This document shows positions 45,829 through 55,121 of a stretch of DNA of 64,000 nucleotides, in pieces. Source of the stretch: Bradyrhizobium canariense (GTDB lineage: Bacteria > Pseudomonadota > Alphaproteobacteria > Rhizobiales > Xanthobacteraceae); assembly GCF_900105125.1 (NCBI RefSeq), contig NZ_LT629750.1, positions 6,661,001 through 6,725,000 on the forward strand. Direction: 5' to 3'. The notes under the pieces were generated by a model, which was given only the letters and a program-made list of their open reading frames with translations, did not search any database and was not told the origin of the DNA. Position numbers and translations under genes: made by a program. Every line of letters starts with the position of its first letter. Position 1 is the stretch's first letter.

Positions 45829-46470
45829 TTAAGTCCTCATGGCCGCAATGCCGGCCTGGCCGCGGGACGCCATGTAGCGCCCGACGAGTTCGTTGATCTT
45901 GGTTTCGATGGCCGCGCGCTCCAGCACCACGCCGCCGTCGGCCCATTCGATTCGGCAGTCACCGGTCGCAATTCCAGGCTCCGCCAGGATCACTAGGCGA
46001 CCTTCGAAGCCGCTCTGTTTCGCCAGCCGCTCGATCCGCTCGCGCGCGCCTTCGTAAAGGGAATCGTTGATCCGGACCACGAGATGCGGCGTCGAGACCA
46101 GATGCGAGAAACAATCGCTGACCAGCCCGGTGATCTCGCCGAGCGGCTCCTGGGCAACCAACTCGCTGCACAGCTTGCGCGCAACCGCGACCGCGACGTC
46201 GACGGCTTCGGTCTCCATCTTGGCCTCGATGCCGGAGAAGCGCGTCGCGATGGCTTTGATGGCAATCCCGATTTCCTCGAGCGCCAGCGCGGCGCGGCGG
46301 TCGCTTTCGGCTTTCGCCTCGCGCTGGGCCGCGTCGAAGCCGTCGCGATAGGCGCGGGCCTCGGCGGCCGCGACCTTCTGGGCGATTTCCGCCGGCGTGG
46401 CCGGCCGCTCGCGCGCCTTGTCCGGCGCCGAGAAGTCCATGTCGAACAGGAATTTTGCAGGGGCGGCCAT
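45829..46470 (-). CDS. fliH: flagellar assembly protein FliH
   Basis: 213 residues. A coiled region (ATPAEIAQKVAAAEARAYRDGFDAAQREAKAE) is followed by helices and a C-terminal globular part (VRINDSLYEGARERIERL, ILAEPGIATGDCRIEWADGGVVLERAAIE), the FliH/SctL pattern that includes the FliI-binding DCRIEWADGG motif. Corresponds to FlbE in Caulobacter. It overlaps the fliG stop by 1 nt, so translation is probably coupled. Confidence 0.92.
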   Translation of the reverse strand: MAAPAKFLFDMDFSAPDKARERPATPAEIAQKVAAAEARAYRDGFDAAQREAKAESDRRAALALEEIGIAIKAIATRFSGIEAKMETEAVDVAVAVARKLCSELVAQEPLGEITGLVSDCFSHLVSTPHLVVRINDSLYEGARERIERLAKQSGFEGRLVILAEPGIATGDCRIEWADGGVVLERAAIETKINELVGRYMASRGQAGIAAMRT

Positions 46471-47555
46471 CAGTACACCAGCTCGTCGTCAGCGCGGTTT
46501 TTCGTCAGCATGATTTCGCCCTTGGCGGCGAGGTCCTTGGCGAGATTGACCAGCAGCGCCTGTGCCTCGTCGACGTCGCGCAGACGGACCGGTCCCATCG
46601 CGGCCATGTCGTCGAGCAGCATCTTGCCGGCGCGGGAAGACATGTTGCCGAGGAAGAAGCTGCGAACCTCCTCATTGGCGCTTTTCAGCGCGATGCCGAG
46701 CTTGTCCTTGTCGACGTTTCGCATCAGCGTCTGCGCGGAGCCGGAATCCAGCTTGATAAGGTCGTCGAAGGTGAACATCAGCGCCTTGATGCGCTCGGCG
46801 GATTCGCGGTTGTCTTCTTCCAGCGAAGTGATGAAGCGGGTTTCGGTCTGGCGGTCGAAATTGTTGAAGATTTCCGCCATCACCTCGTGGGCGTCGCGGC
46901 GGCGGGTTTGCGACAGGTTCGACATGAATTCGGTGCGCAGCGTCTGCTCGACGCGCTCGATCACTTCCTTCTGCACCGCCTCCATCCGCAGCATGCGGCC
47001 GACCACATCGAGCGCCATGTCCTCGGGCAGGATCGCGAGCACGCGCGCCGCGTGCTCCGGCTTCAGCTTCGACAGCACCACGGCGATGGTCTGCGGATAT
47101 TCGTTCTTGAGATAATTGGCGAGCACCTCTTCCTGCACGTTGGAGAGCTTCTCCCACATGTTGCGGCCCGCGGGCCCGCGGATCTCGTCCATGATGCCGG
47201 TCACGCGCTCGGCGGGCAGATACTGCTGCAGCAGCCGTTCGGTGCCGTCGAACGTCCCCATCAGGGCGCCGGACGCCGACATCCGCGATACGAATTCCAG
47301 CAGCAGCTCTTCAACCACCTCGGCTTCCACGGTGCCGAGCGTCGACATCACCATCGACAGCTCGCGCACTTCGTCATCGTCGAGCAGCGACCAGACCTTG
47401 CCGCCATATTGTTCGCCGAGCGCCAGCATCAGGATCGCGGCGCGCTTCGGGCCGCTGATCGGCGGGCCCTTGGGACGATTGCCCTGACGGCTCGCCAGCT
47501 GCGCGATGACGCTGTTGATGTCGTTGGCGTTGGCTGTTTGCGCGGGGAGGGCCAT
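46470..47555 (-). CDS. fliG: flagellar motor switch protein FliG
   Basis: 361 residues. [21 protein letters not shown] (about 39-59) is the FliG N-domain; middle armadillo part includes [22 protein letters not shown]; the C-terminal torque helix has [30 protein letters not shown] with charged residues for stator contact. It couples stator force to the rotor. It starts 1 nt after the fliF stop. Confidence 0.95.
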   Translation of the reverse strand: MALPAQTANANDINSVIAQLASRQGNRPKGPPISGPKRAAILMLALGEQYGGKVWSLLDDDEVRELSMVMSTLGTVEAEVVEELLLEFVSRMSASGALMGTFDGTERLLQQYLPAERVTGIMDEIRGPAGRNMWEKLSNVQEEVLANYLKNEYPQTIAVVLSKLKPEHAARVLAILPEDMALDVVGRMLRMEAVQKEVIERVEQTLRTEFMSNLSQTRRRDAHEVMAEIFNNFDRQTETRFITSLEEDNRESAERIKALMFTFDDLIKLDSGSAQTLMRNVDKDKLGIALKSANEEVRSFFLGNMSSRAGKMLLDDMAAMGPVRLRDVDEAQALLVNLAKDLAAKGEIMLTKNRADDELVY

Positions 47556-47556
47556 G

Positions 47557-49176
47557 TCAGGTCACAGGCTCCCCGAGCCATTGACGAACGATGGAAGCGG
47601 TTTCGGTCGGGTTCCGTTCGGCCAGTTCGCCGACGCGATGCACCGTCTGGGCATGGACCTGTCCCTGAACCTGGGCGACGTCGACCATGTTCGGGCCGTT
47701 GGAGCTTGGCACCAGGCTCTGGCCGGTGCCGGAAGCTGCGCTGCCGTCGGTCAGGGCCGGCAACGAATCGTTGCCCGTGATCGCCGGGATCACCTCGGAA
47801 GCGAGGATGCGCCGGACCAGCGGCCGGATCACCATGAACAGCACCACGAGGCTGAGCAGCATCATCACGCCCAGCTCGATGACGTACATCACGTCGTCCT
47901 TGGTGAACTGCAGCATGCCGAGCAGTCCGGTGGGCTCGGGGATCGGGGCGACGGCTGGTGCTTCCGCGAATTTGAGGTTTACGACCTCGACCTGGTCGCC
48001 GCGCTTTTGATCGAAGCCGATGGCTGAGCGCACCAGCGTGGCGATGCGGTCCAGCTCTTCCTTGCCGCGCTCCTTGTAGACCATCTCGCCTTTTTCATTC
48101 TTCGAATAGCTGCCGTCGACCAGCACGGCGACCGAGATGCGGTTGACCTTTCCGGCCTCGGTCACTTCGGTCTTGGTGGTGTGGGATATCTCGTAATTGT
48201 TGGTCTCTTCGGTTTTCTTGCTCTGGTCGCGCGCCGCCGTCGCGCCATCCGGGCGCTGATTGCCCGGCAGCTCATTATTGACGGTGACCTGGCCGTTATT
48301 TTCGGCCGTGGAGCTGGATTCTTCGCGGGTCTGGCTCGAGCGCAGCACCCGGCCTTCCGGATCGAAGCTGTCCGAGGTCTGGGTGATCTTGTTGTAGTCA
48401 AAATCCGCCGAGAGCTGGACACGGGCGCGGCCGGCACCGACCACCGACGACACGATCGCCTCGACCTCGTTTCGCATCCGCTTTTCGAAAGCGGCACGGC
48501 GCTCGTCTCCGACGACGTTTTCGTTGTCGCCGGCTTCGCCATCGGCGAGCAATTGACCGCTTTCGTCGACGATCGACACCCGCTGCGGCTTGAGGCCGTT
48601 GACGGCGGAGGCGACCAGATGGCGGATGGCGCGAATCTGTTGCGGCTCCAGCGCGCCGCGCACCCGGACGACGATCGAGGCCGACGGCTCGGGCGTCTCG
48701 CGCGAGAACAGCGGCCGTTCGGGCAGCACCAGATGGACCCGCGCGGCCTGGATGCGGTCGATGGCGCGGATGGTGCGGGAGAGTTCACCCTCCAGTGCGC
48801 GTAAATGATTGATGTTCTGGACGAAGCTGGTGGTGCCGAGCGCGTCGGATTTGTCGAAAATCTCGTAGCCGACGCCGCCGCCCTTGGGCAGGCCGCCTTC
48901 GGCGAGCTTCATGCGCAGCCGCGTGACCTTGTCCTTCGGCACCATGATCACGGCGCCATCATTGCGCAGCTCGTAGGGGATCGCCTGGCGTTCCAGATCC
49001 TTCATGATCGCCGAAGAATCTTCGGTACTGAGATCGGTATAGAGGGTGGTCATCTGCGGCGTGGTGACCCGCATGATGACAAAGGCGAAGAAACCGATCA
49101 GTGCGGCTGTCACCGCGACCATCGCCATCAGCCGCGAGGCGCCCAGCCCCTTTAGAAAGTCCACCAGACTCTGCAA
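47557..49176 (-). CDS. fliF: flagellar M-ring protein FliF
   Basis: Taken from a TTG at 49176 (GGGGGCAGTTGC upstream), giving 539 residues and the [15 protein letters not shown] start seen in relatives; the frame is open to an ATG at 49218. N-terminal helix [20 protein letters not shown], YscJ-type ring domains (ITVR... as [34 protein letters not shown]), and a second helix [19 protein letters not shown] near 440-460. It forms the MS-ring base of the basal body. First gene of the operon; a candidate CtrA box precedes it. Confidence 0.94.
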   Translation of the reverse strand: MQSLVDFLKGLGASRLMAMVAVTAALIGFFAFVIMRVTTPQMTTLYTDLSTEDSSAIMKDLERQAIPYELRNDGAVIMVPKDKVTRLRMKLAEGGLPKGGGVGYEIFDKSDALGTTSFVQNINHLRALEGELSRTIRAIDRIQAARVHLVLPERPLFSRETPEPSASIVVRVRGALEPQQIRAIRHLVASAVNGLKPQRVSIVDESGQLLADGEAGDNENVVGDERRAAFEKRMRNEVEAIVSSVVGAGRARVQLSADFDYNKITQTSDSFDPEGRVLRSSQTREESSSTAENNGQVTVNNELPGNQRPDGATAARDQSKKTEETNNYEISHTTKTEVTEAGKVNRISVAVLVDGSYSKNEKGEMVYKERGKEELDRIATLVRSAIGFDQKRGDQVEVVNLKFAEAPAVAPIPEPTGLLGMLQFTKDDVMYVIELGVMMLLSLVVLFMVIRPLVRRILASEVIPAITGNDSLPALTDGSAASGTGQSLVPSSNGPNMVDVAQVQGQVHAQTVHRVGELAERNPTETASIVRQWLGEPVT

Positions 49177-49244
49177 GCAACTGCCCCCGAGATTCGGCGC
49201 CAACAACCGACTGGGCAATTATTGCCTATGTGATGGTTTCGATA

Positions 49245-49261
49245 TGGTTAACGCAGGTTAA
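49245..49261 (-). promoter_or_regulatory. candidate CtrA box upstream of fliF
   Basis: Read on the minus strand: TTAA-CCTGCG-TTAACCAT, ending at 49245. The TTAACCAT half matches the extended CtrA consensus; the spacing to the first TTAA is 6 rather than 7. It is 69-85 nt before the presumed fliF start, where CtrA acts in Caulobacter. Confidence 0.5.
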
Positions 49262-49288
49262 GAGCCCCGGCGAAATTGCGTTATGAAA

Positions 49289-49319
49289 AAGATCGGCCTC
49301 GCAAAGCGAGGCCGATCTT
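49289..49319 (-). terminator. terminator after sciP
   Basis: AAGATCGGCCTCGC (49289-49302) and GCGAGGCCGATCTT (49306-49319) form a perfect 14-bp stem with an AAA loop. On the minus strand it runs into TTTTTCAT, so it terminates sciP before the fliF promoter. Confidence 0.85.
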
Positions 49320-49348
49320 CATCAAATATGATAGGTTTTAGAAAGCGA

Positions 49349-49624
49349 TTATTGGCGATATTGCTGGATGCGGGTCGTGCGCAGCCCAGCAAGGCCATGC
49401 TGATCGATGGAAAACTGCCAGGAGAGGAATTCGTCAACGGTCAAGGTGTACCGGCTGCAAGCCTCCTCAAGGGAGAGCAGACCGCCACGAACCGCGGCGA
49501 CGACTTCGGCCTTCCGGCGGATAACCCACCGTTTGGTTCCGGGCGCGGGCAGATCCGCAATCGTTAACGGACTGCCGTCAGGCCCGATGACGTATTTTAC
49601 CCTCGGGCGATGGGGTTCTGTCAT
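49349..49624 (-). CDS. sciP: CtrA inhibitor SciP (DUF1153)
   Basis: 91 residues from the ATG at 49624. PRVKYVIGPDGSPLTIADLPAPGTKRWVIRRKAEVVAAVRGGLLSLEEACSRYTLTVDEFLSWQ is the DUF1153/SciP helix-turn-helix pattern, read in parts. In Caulobacter SciP binds CtrA-regulated promoters and blocks CtrA activation. Its placement beside fliF is consistent with this role. A TTAA-N7-CTAA candidate CtrA site lies upstream (49682-49696). Confidence 0.9.
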   Translation of the reverse strand: MTEPHRPRVKYVIGPDGSPLTIADLPAPGTKRWVIRRKAEVVAAVRGGLLSLEEACSRYTLTVDEFLSWQFSIDQHGLAGLRTTRIQQYRQ

Positions 49625-49681
49625 GGCGTACTCACAAACTCTCAACCACTGAACTCACCGGGATAACCTACGCCCCGCGAC

Positions 49682-49696
49682 TTAAAATTTGCCTAA
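49682..49696 (-). promoter_or_regulatory. possible CtrA half-site pair upstream of sciP
   Basis: TTAA-AATTTGC-CTAA read on the plus strand, 58 nt before the sciP ATG, differs at one position from TTAA-N7-TTAA. Weak by itself. Confidence 0.3.
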
Positions 49697-49738
49697 GCCC
49701 AAGGCTTCAATACGAATCTCCTTGAAAATGCCGTGACA

Positions 49739-49781
49739 ATGCTCCCCCGGGCGCCGGTTCTGGCGCGGGAGGGAGCTGATA
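49739..49781 (-). terminator. possible terminator hairpin after flgD
   Basis: On the minus strand GCTCCCTCCCGCGCC pairs with GGCGCCCGGGGGAGC around AGAACC (with a bulge), 58 nt after the flgD stop. No clear T-run follows, so it may be an attenuating hairpin instead. Confidence 0.35.
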
Positions 49782-49838
49782 GGCGGGCCGGGAGCGAGGC
49801 CGGAAGCCTGACGGACGACAGCGGGAGCCGTGCTGTCG

Positions 49839-50555
49839 CTAGTTTGCGACGATGCTCTGGATCTGGTTGACCGTGTAGGTCTGGCCGTTGATCGTCAGCA
49901 GCGGCGGTGACTGGGTGAGATCGACCGAACTGACCGCGCCCTGGATCGCGGTGGTGATAGCCACGTCGTTGCCCGAGGAGTCTTTGGCCGTGGCCGTCAG
50001 GGTGTAATTGCCGGCGGGCCACTGGGTGGTGCCGTCACTCCCCATGCCGTTCCAGACAAAGGGCTGGTTGTCGCCCTTTGTTACATTGTAGGTGCCCGAG
50101 AAGGCGGTCTGGCCGTTGCTGGCGGCGATAGAGATATTGACGTCCGAGTTGGCCGGGACGCTGAGATCCCACGTCGCCTGGCTGTTAACGAGCGCGGCGG
50201 TATTGCCACTGACCACCGCGGTCTGGCCGACGAATCCCAGCGCCTGGGTGGATTGCGCGGTCTGCTGCAGGGAAACCAGCGTCGCCAATGAGTCGTTGGT
50301 ATTGAGCTGTTGCTGAACGCCGGCAAATTCGACGAGCTGTTGGGTGAACTGGTTGGTGTCCAGTGGATCGAGCGGATTCTGGTTCTGCAACTGCGTCGTC
50401 AGCAGTTGCAGGAAGCTTTGAAAGTTGCCGGCGATCTGCTGCGAAGCCATCGCGTTGGCGGCTGAAGCCGATGAACTCGACGACGATGATGACGCCGGTA
50501 GGGGCGTCGTCCCCGAAACGATCGGACTGGCTGTGTTGGCTGATGTAGCTGTCAT
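49839..50555 (-). CDS. flgD: flagellar hook capping protein FlgD
   Basis: Start at the ATG at 50555 with AAGGAGACGGAC; 238 residues. A serine-rich N-terminal leader (PASSSSSSSSASAANAMA) precedes NFQSFLQLLTTQLQNQNPLDPLDTNQFTQQLVEFAGVQQQL, the FlgD core motif QLxxQNPLxPxDxxxF; the rest is beta domains ending GQTYTVNQIQSIVAN. It caps the growing hook. Start is 10 nt after the fliK stop, whose end overlaps the ribosome binding site. Confidence 0.93.
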   Translation of the reverse strand: MTATSANTASPIVSGTTPLPASSSSSSSSASAANAMASQQIAGNFQSFLQLLTTQLQNQNPLDPLDTNQFTQQLVEFAGVQQQLNTNDSLATLVSLQQTAQSTQALGFVGQTAVVSGNTAALVNSQATWDLSVPANSDVNISIAASNGQTAFSGTYNVTKGDNQPFVWNGMGSDGTTQWPAGNYTLTATAKDSSGNDVAITTAIQGAVSSVDLTQSPPLLTINGQTYTVNQIQSIVAN

Positions 50556-50565
50556 GTCCGTCTCC

Positions 50566-52233
50566 TTAAACCCTGATGTCCACGCCGCTGCTGGATCCGA
50601 GCGTGCGGCCATATGTTCGTCCCGCAGTCGTTGCCGCGGCGGCGGTATCGTCGTTGCTGATCACCAGCTTTTGCGCGTTACGGTTGGCGTCGTTGCCGCT
50701 GTTCTGGCCCGAGGAGGATTGATCACGCAGGCTGAATTGCAGGCCGCCGTCACCAGTCTTGAAGCCTGCGTCGTTCAGCGCGCGCTGCAACTGGGGCGCA
50801 TCCTGTTGCAGCATCGATAGCGTTTCCGGCTTTTCGACCGTCAGATGCGACGTCATCTGGCCGCTGCGATCGACATCGATGCGAACATCGATGCGACCGA
50901 GGTCGGCTGGATCGAGCCGGATCTCAAAACTGCTCTTGCCATTCTTGGCCGATGCCGCGATTTCAACCGCGAGCCCGCTCAAAGGCACTGCCGTGTGTGT
51001 TGCCGCGGTGACGTTGACTGCTCCTACTGAAGTGGCATTGGCCGCCGCGGTAGGGAGCTGGGACTGGATGTTGGCCGCTGCCTGAACGCTGGTATCGGCT
51101 GTATTGGTCGGCGAGCGGTCTGTCGTCGCATCCGCAGAATGGTCATGCGCCGATGTGGCGGCCGCCGCTGTCGTCGAGGCGGTAGCCGAGCCGTCGCCTT
51201 TGGTCGGATCAACGCTGGCGTCCGCGGCGTCTTGTTTGCTGGCGATGGCGGCTTGCTGCGCGGCTGCCGTGGTCGGGTCTGCGCTACCCGACTTATCAGC
51301 TGAACTATCTGAGGCTGCGGTGCCTGTTTGCGGTTGTGTCGCGCCCGAAGTCTTGGCCGTGGCTTTCGGCGCAACAGGCGTCGTCGCGGCAATTGTCGCC
51401 GCCACGTCGGTTGCTGCGGTTGTGTCGGTCTGCGTGGCCTGCAGCTTTGCGGACCCCGCGGCGGTTTCGCTTGCCGTCGCCTGGGCCGTAACTTTTGCGT
51501 CCGCGGTTGCAGCCGCGGTGGTTGTGGTGTTGAACGCTGATGCGCCGGGATCAATCTTGGCTTGTGCCGATGAGGCCGTTGCTGCTGCCGATGCCGACTG
51601 GCTGGCGGCAATGGCTGCCGCCGCGATCGCAAGCGGCGCCGTGCTGGTGCCTGATGCCGATGAGGTCGCCGCGGGCGTACTTGTCACCGCGACGGTGACG
51701 GGAATCGCTACCGCAACCGGGCTCAGCACGACGAGAGGGGTGCCAACCTGCGGTGCCGGGGTTGTCGAGCCGCTTGTCGAATCCGCCGTAGAGCTGTCGC
51801 TGGACGACGACTGTGTACTCGATTGCGAGGAGTCGCTCGTCGAGCCGGTTGACTTGGTCCGGGAGCGCTGGGGTGCATCGGTGTTGGCGCCGGCATTGGG
51901 GTCGGAAGCCGGTCCGGCATTGGCGTTCTGATTGTCTGAATTGTTGCTGTTATTGCTATTGTTGTTGTTGGCCGGCTGGTTCTGGTTCGCCGGAGCCGTG
52001 TTGCTCCACCGGTTGTTGTCCGTGGCAGCCGAATTGTTGTTGGACCAGTTTTGCGAGGCGGATTGCTGCTGGGCCTGGGCGGTCGCATTGCTGGCGTCGG
52101 CCGCCGTGTTGCTGTCGACAAGGGACGCGAAAATATCGTTCCCCTGCGATGGGTCGGAAGCCGACCTCGCAGGTCTCGGCTGCGTGTTCTGATAAGACAC
52201 GTTTGTCGCTGCTTCTGACGTGACGCTCTGCAC
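50566..52233 (-). CDS. fliK: flagellar hook-length control protein FliK
   Basis: 555 residues. Most of the protein (about 1-400) is low-complexity, rich in A, S, T, N and Q, with no fixed fold. The C-terminal region (about 410-530) is the Flg_hook domain: FEIRLDPADLGRIDVRIDVD and SHLTVEKPETLSMLQQDAPQLQRALNDAGFK. FliK measures hook length and switches export specificity. It leads a two-gene unit with flgD. Confidence 0.9.
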   Translation of the reverse strand: MQSVTSEAATNVSYQNTQPRPARSASDPSQGNDIFASLVDSNTAADASNATAQAQQQSASQNWSNNNSAATDNNRWSNTAPANQNQPANNNNSNNSNNSDNQNANAGPASDPNAGANTDAPQRSRTKSTGSTSDSSQSSTQSSSSDSSTADSTSGSTTPAPQVGTPLVVLSPVAVAIPVTVAVTSTPAATSSASGTSTAPLAIAAAAIAASQSASAAATASSAQAKIDPGASAFNTTTTAAATADAKVTAQATASETAAGSAKLQATQTDTTAATDVAATIAATTPVAPKATAKTSGATQPQTGTAASDSSADKSGSADPTTAAAQQAAIASKQDAADASVDPTKGDGSATASTTAAAATSAHDHSADATTDRSPTNTADTSVQAAANIQSQLPTAAANATSVGAVNVTAATHTAVPLSGLAVEIAASAKNGKSSFEIRLDPADLGRIDVRIDVDRSGQMTSHLTVEKPETLSMLQQDAPQLQRALNDAGFKTGDGGLQFSLRDQSSSGQNSGNDANRNAQKLVISNDDTAAAATTAGRTYGRTLGSSSGVDIRV

Positions 52234-52538
52234 GGACGGCCTCTTGCAATAGAACTGGTCTAGAGTTCAGCAAGGACCGGGCCACTCCGTGTCTCAAAAA
52301 ATATCTATATATTTCAATGCCTTGTGCCGGAGGCGGCCTACCGGGGGCGGCGCGGCGCGGGATCCCTTTCTGCCCGGCGGCAAGATTTGCCGTTTGCGCC
52401 TCGCAAAACGGGCCTGCGTGATTTGCTTCATGGGAATGCGGCCTATATTAAAGGGCAGCTTTTCAACCGTTCCGGCAGCGATACTCACTTTCCGGAACCG
52501 TCTGTCGCGACGCGCTCGATGCCGCCGCGACCGCATCG
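52234..52538. other. fliK-mnmA divergent intergenic region
   Basis: About 305 nt between divergent starts. It holds AT-rich CAAAAAATATCTATATATTTCAATG near 52293-52318 (in part), which may be a promoter region, and no open frame that looks like protein. No sigma-54 or CtrA site could be confirmed by eye. Confidence 0.4.
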
Positions 52539-53738
52539 ATGACCGGAACCATGCTCAACAGTTTGGATCTCGAAGGCCGTCCGCAAGACACCAGAGTCGT
52601 GGTCGCCATGTCCGGCGGCGTCGATTCATCGGCGACGGCTGCGCTGTTGAAGTCCGAAGGCTACGACGTGGTCGGCATCACGCTGCAGCTTTACGATCAT
52701 GGCGCGGCCACCCATCGCAAGGGTGCCTGTTGCGCCGGACAGGACATCCACGACGCCCGCGACGTCGCCGAGCGGATCGGCATCCCGCATTACGTGCTGG
52801 ACTATGAGAGCCGTTTTCGCGAGTCGGTGATCGACAATTTCGCCGACAGCTATGCCTCGGGCCAAACGCCGGTGCCCTGCATCGAGTGCAACCGCTCGAT
52901 CAAGTTTCGCGATCTGCTCAAGACCGCGCGCGAACTCGGCGCCTCGGCGCTGGCAACCGGGCATTACGTCGCTTCGCGCCGCAGGGGCGACGGATCGCGC
53001 GCCCTGGTGTGTGCGGCCGACGCCGACCGCGACCAGAGCTATTTCCTGTTCGCGACCACGCAGCAACAGCTCGACTATCTGCGCTTTCCGCTGGGCGACA
53101 TGACCAAGGCGCAGACGCGCGAACTGGCGCGGCGCTTTGGGCTTACGGTCGCCGACAAGCAGGACAGCCAGGACATCTGCTTCGTGCCGACCGGGCGCTA
53201 TACCGACATCATCAGCCGGTTGAGGCCGAGCGCCATGGAGCCCGGCGACATCGTCGACCTCGATGGTCACGTCATCGGGCAGCATCAGGGCATCGTTCAT
53301 TTCACGGTCGGTCAGCGCAAGGGGCTCGGCATCGCTTCCGGCGCGCCGCTTTACGTCGTGAAGCTCGATGCTCTCAGCCGCCGCGTCGTGGTGGGGCCGC
53401 GTGAAGCCCTGCGGATGGATCGCATCGTGCTGCGCGACATCAACTGGATCGGCGACGGCGCGCTCGATCGCGCGGTCGGCAATGGACTGGAAATCTTCGT
53501 GCGGGTGCGCTCGACCCGCGCGCCGCAGCCGGCGTGGCTGCGCGCGGCCGATGGCGGATATGAAGTCGAACTGATCGCAGGCGAAGAGGGCGTATCCCCC
53601 GGCCAGGCTTGCGTGTTCTACGATGCACCTTCCGGGCAGGCGCGCGTGCTCGGCGGCGGGTTCATCCAGAGCGCCACCGCCAGGCGCGTGACAGCGAAGG
53701 CCGCGCCGCAGCCACTCGTCGAAACCATGCGCGGATAG
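52539..53738 (+). CDS. mnmA: tRNA 2-thiouridylase MnmA
   Basis: Thiolates U34 of Lys, Glu and Gln tRNAs. 399 residues. The PP-loop is SGGVDSS (25-31); the catalytic cysteine pair is likely C117 (ECNRSIKF, the nucleophile region) and C214 (QDICFVP, the persulfide carrier). Domain 3 strands follow ([12 protein letters not shown], about 255-270). Sulfur comes from IscS/Tus carriers elsewhere. Start is an ATG, with another Met at residue 5. Confidence 0.95.
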   Translation: MTGTMLNSLDLEGRPQDTRVVVAMSGGVDSSATAALLKSEGYDVVGITLQLYDHGAATHRKGACCAGQDIHDARDVAERIGIPHYVLDYESRFRESVIDNFADSYASGQTPVPCIECNRSIKFRDLLKTARELGASALATGHYVASRRRGDGSRALVCAADADRDQSYFLFATTQQQLDYLRFPLGDMTKAQTRELARRFGLTVADKQDSQDICFVPTGRYTDIISRLRPSAMEPGDIVDLDGHVIGQHQGIVHFTVGQRKGLGIASGAPLYVVKLDALSRRVVVGPREALRMDRIVLRDINWIGDGALDRAVGNGLEIFVRVRSTRAPQPAWLRAADGGYEVELIAGEEGVSPGQACVFYDAPSGQARVLGGGFIQSATARRVTAKAAPQPLVETMRG

Positions 53739-53754
53739 ATTTCAAGGCGGGGGC

Positions 53755-54393
53755 ATGGCTGGCGATATCGACCGCGAAGGGGTCGCAAAGGCTTATGGGC
53801 GCTGGGCCCCGGTCTACGATCTCGTGTTTGGCAAGGTCTTCGACCACGGCCGCCAGTCGACCATCGCGGAAGCAGACAAGATCGGCGGGCGGATCCTCGA
53901 TGTCGGCGTCGGCACCGGATTGTCGCTGTCGGATTATTCGCCGACCACCAGATTGTGCGGCGTCGATATTTCCGAGCCGATGCTGCGCAAGGCGCAACAG
54001 CGGGTGCGCGCGCTCGGTCTTTCCAATGTCGAGACGCTCGCGGTGATGGACGCGAAGAATCTCGCTTTCCCGGATGCGTTTTTCGACGCAGTGGTGGCGC
54101 AATATGTCATTACCGCGGTGCCCGATCCGGAAGCCACGCTCGATGACTTCATCCGCGTGCTGAAACCCGGCGGCGAACTCATCCTGGTCAACCATATCGG
54201 CGCCGAAAGCGGCCCGCGCCGCCTGTTCGAACTGGCCTTCGCGCCGCTGGCGCGCCGGCTCGGCTGGCGGCCGGAATTCCCGTGGGCGCGGCTGGTCGAT
54301 TGGGCCGCCAAACACGGTGGGGTCAGCCTGACCGAACGGCGGCCGATGCCGCCGATGGGACATTTCTCGCTGATCCGTTACCGCAAGTCCTGA
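53755..54393 (+). CDS. SAM-dependent methyltransferase, probably phospholipid N-methyltransferase
   Basis: 213 residues. SAM motif ILDVGVGTGLSLSDY (about 47-61), VDISEPMLRKA (75-85), AQYVITAVPDPEATLDDFIRVLKPGGELILVNHI (about 118-151). It resembles the Rhodobacter-type PmtA that methylates phosphatidylethanolamine, which is common in Bradyrhizobium, but ubiE-like enzymes have the same plan, so the substrate is inferred. It begins 16 nt after mnmA. Confidence 0.78.
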   Translation: MAGDIDREGVAKAYGRWAPVYDLVFGKVFDHGRQSTIAEADKIGGRILDVGVGTGLSLSDYSPTTRLCGVDISEPMLRKAQQRVRALGLSNVETLAVMDAKNLAFPDAFFDAVVAQYVITAVPDPEATLDDFIRVLKPGGELILVNHIGAESGPRRLFELAFAPLARRLGWRPEFPWARLVDWAAKHGGVSLTERRPMPPMGHFSLIRYRKS

Positions 54394-54398
54394 GAGCA

Positions 54399-54472
54399 GG
54401 GCATGATCCCGAAAAGTGGGAACCGGTTTTTCATCGCAACAAACGCCAAGCGTTTGCGCGGAGATCATGCCC
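54399..54472. repeat. intergenic palindromic repeat, family A, copy 2
   Basis: GGGCATGATCCCGAAAAGTG at 54399 and GGAGATCATGCCC ending at 54472, with GGGAACCGGTTTTTC inside. Outer ends GGGCATGATC and GATCATGCCC are inverted repeats. Same family as 23926-23994. Confidence 0.7.
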
Positions 54473-54564
54473 CAAGCAAACCGACAATGCGAAGAGACTG
54501 ATCCAGCCACGCTGAATCAGTCTCTGGCTGCGGAACCTCCGCGCGGGCAGGCCGTTTTCCCTGC

Positions 54565-54927
54565 ATGAAAATGAAACGCTCATTATTGCTCTCATGCGTG
54601 CTGTTGGCGGCGTCCGGCGCGGCAAGCGCCCAAGCGCCGCCGGCGCCAACAACGCCACCGGCCCAGACCGCGCCGTCCGCGCCCGATCGCGCCAACGGCT
54701 GCACTCCGACGCAAACCACGCCACAGGGCAGTATTGCTCCGCAGGGCACAACGACGGGTCAAAGCCAGGAGCCGTTGGGCGATAAACTGGCGAAATCCGA
54801 CGGTGTCCTGTGCCCGCCGCCGGGCGTGGATCCGGCGATGCGGGCTCCGACACCCAATTCCGGCAACATGCCGGTGATTCCTCCGCCCGGGAGCCCTGGC
54901 GGTGATCCAAACGTCCGTCCAAAATAG
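54565..54927 (+). CDS. proline-rich secreted protein, 120 aa
   Basis: An N-terminal signal peptide MKMKRSLLLSCVLLAASGAASA, then a mature chain rich in P, T, Q and A (PPAPTTPPAQTAPSAPDRANGC) with two cysteines, ending PPGSPGGDPNVRPK. Disordered and exported; a DRANGCTPT and VLCPPPGVDP arrangement could form one disulfide. No function recognised. It follows the family A repeat. Confidence 0.7.
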   Translation: MKMKRSLLLSCVLLAASGAASAQAPPAPTTPPAQTAPSAPDRANGCTPTQTTPQGSIAPQGTTTGQSQEPLGDKLAKSDGVLCPPPGVDPAMRAPTPNSGNMPVIPPPGSPGGDPNVRPK

Positions 54928-54966
54928 GCTGCCCCTGCAACGGCTTGGCCGAACGACGGGGTTTGC

Positions 54967-54996
54967 TTGACAGGCCCTTGACCGACTTCTTATATG
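54967..54996 (+). promoter_or_regulatory. promoter for tRNA-Met
   Basis: TTGACA (54967-54972) and TATATG (54991-54996), spaced 18 nt, stand 49 nt upstream of the tRNA. This is a good sigma-70-type promoter. Confidence 0.7.
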
Positions 54997-55044
54997 CCGC
55001 GCGTTCGCGACTGCGGCATTGAGGGCCGTAACGACGTGCGCCGT

Positions 55045-55121
55045 GGCGGGGTAGCTCAGCTGGTTAGAGCACGGGAATCATAATCCTGGGGTCGGGGGTT
55101 CGAGTCCCTCTCCCGCTACCA
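55045..55121 (+). tRNA. tRNA-Met (anticodon CAT)
   Basis: 77 nt including CCA. Acceptor GGCGGGG with TCCCGCT, D-stem GCTC/GAGC, anticodon stem CGGGA/TCCTG with loop ATCATAA (CAT at 55079-55081), T-arm GGGGG-TTCGAGT-CCCTC. G1 at the acceptor and no initiator features (C1:A72 mismatch), so elongator Met; an Ile-CAT (lysidine) tRNA is possible but less likely. Confidence 0.92.

Noticed and set aside
51104..51931. Plus-strand frame of 275 residues opposite fliK
   Set aside because: Mirror of the alanine- and threonine-rich FliK; composition is a by-product of the opposite strand.
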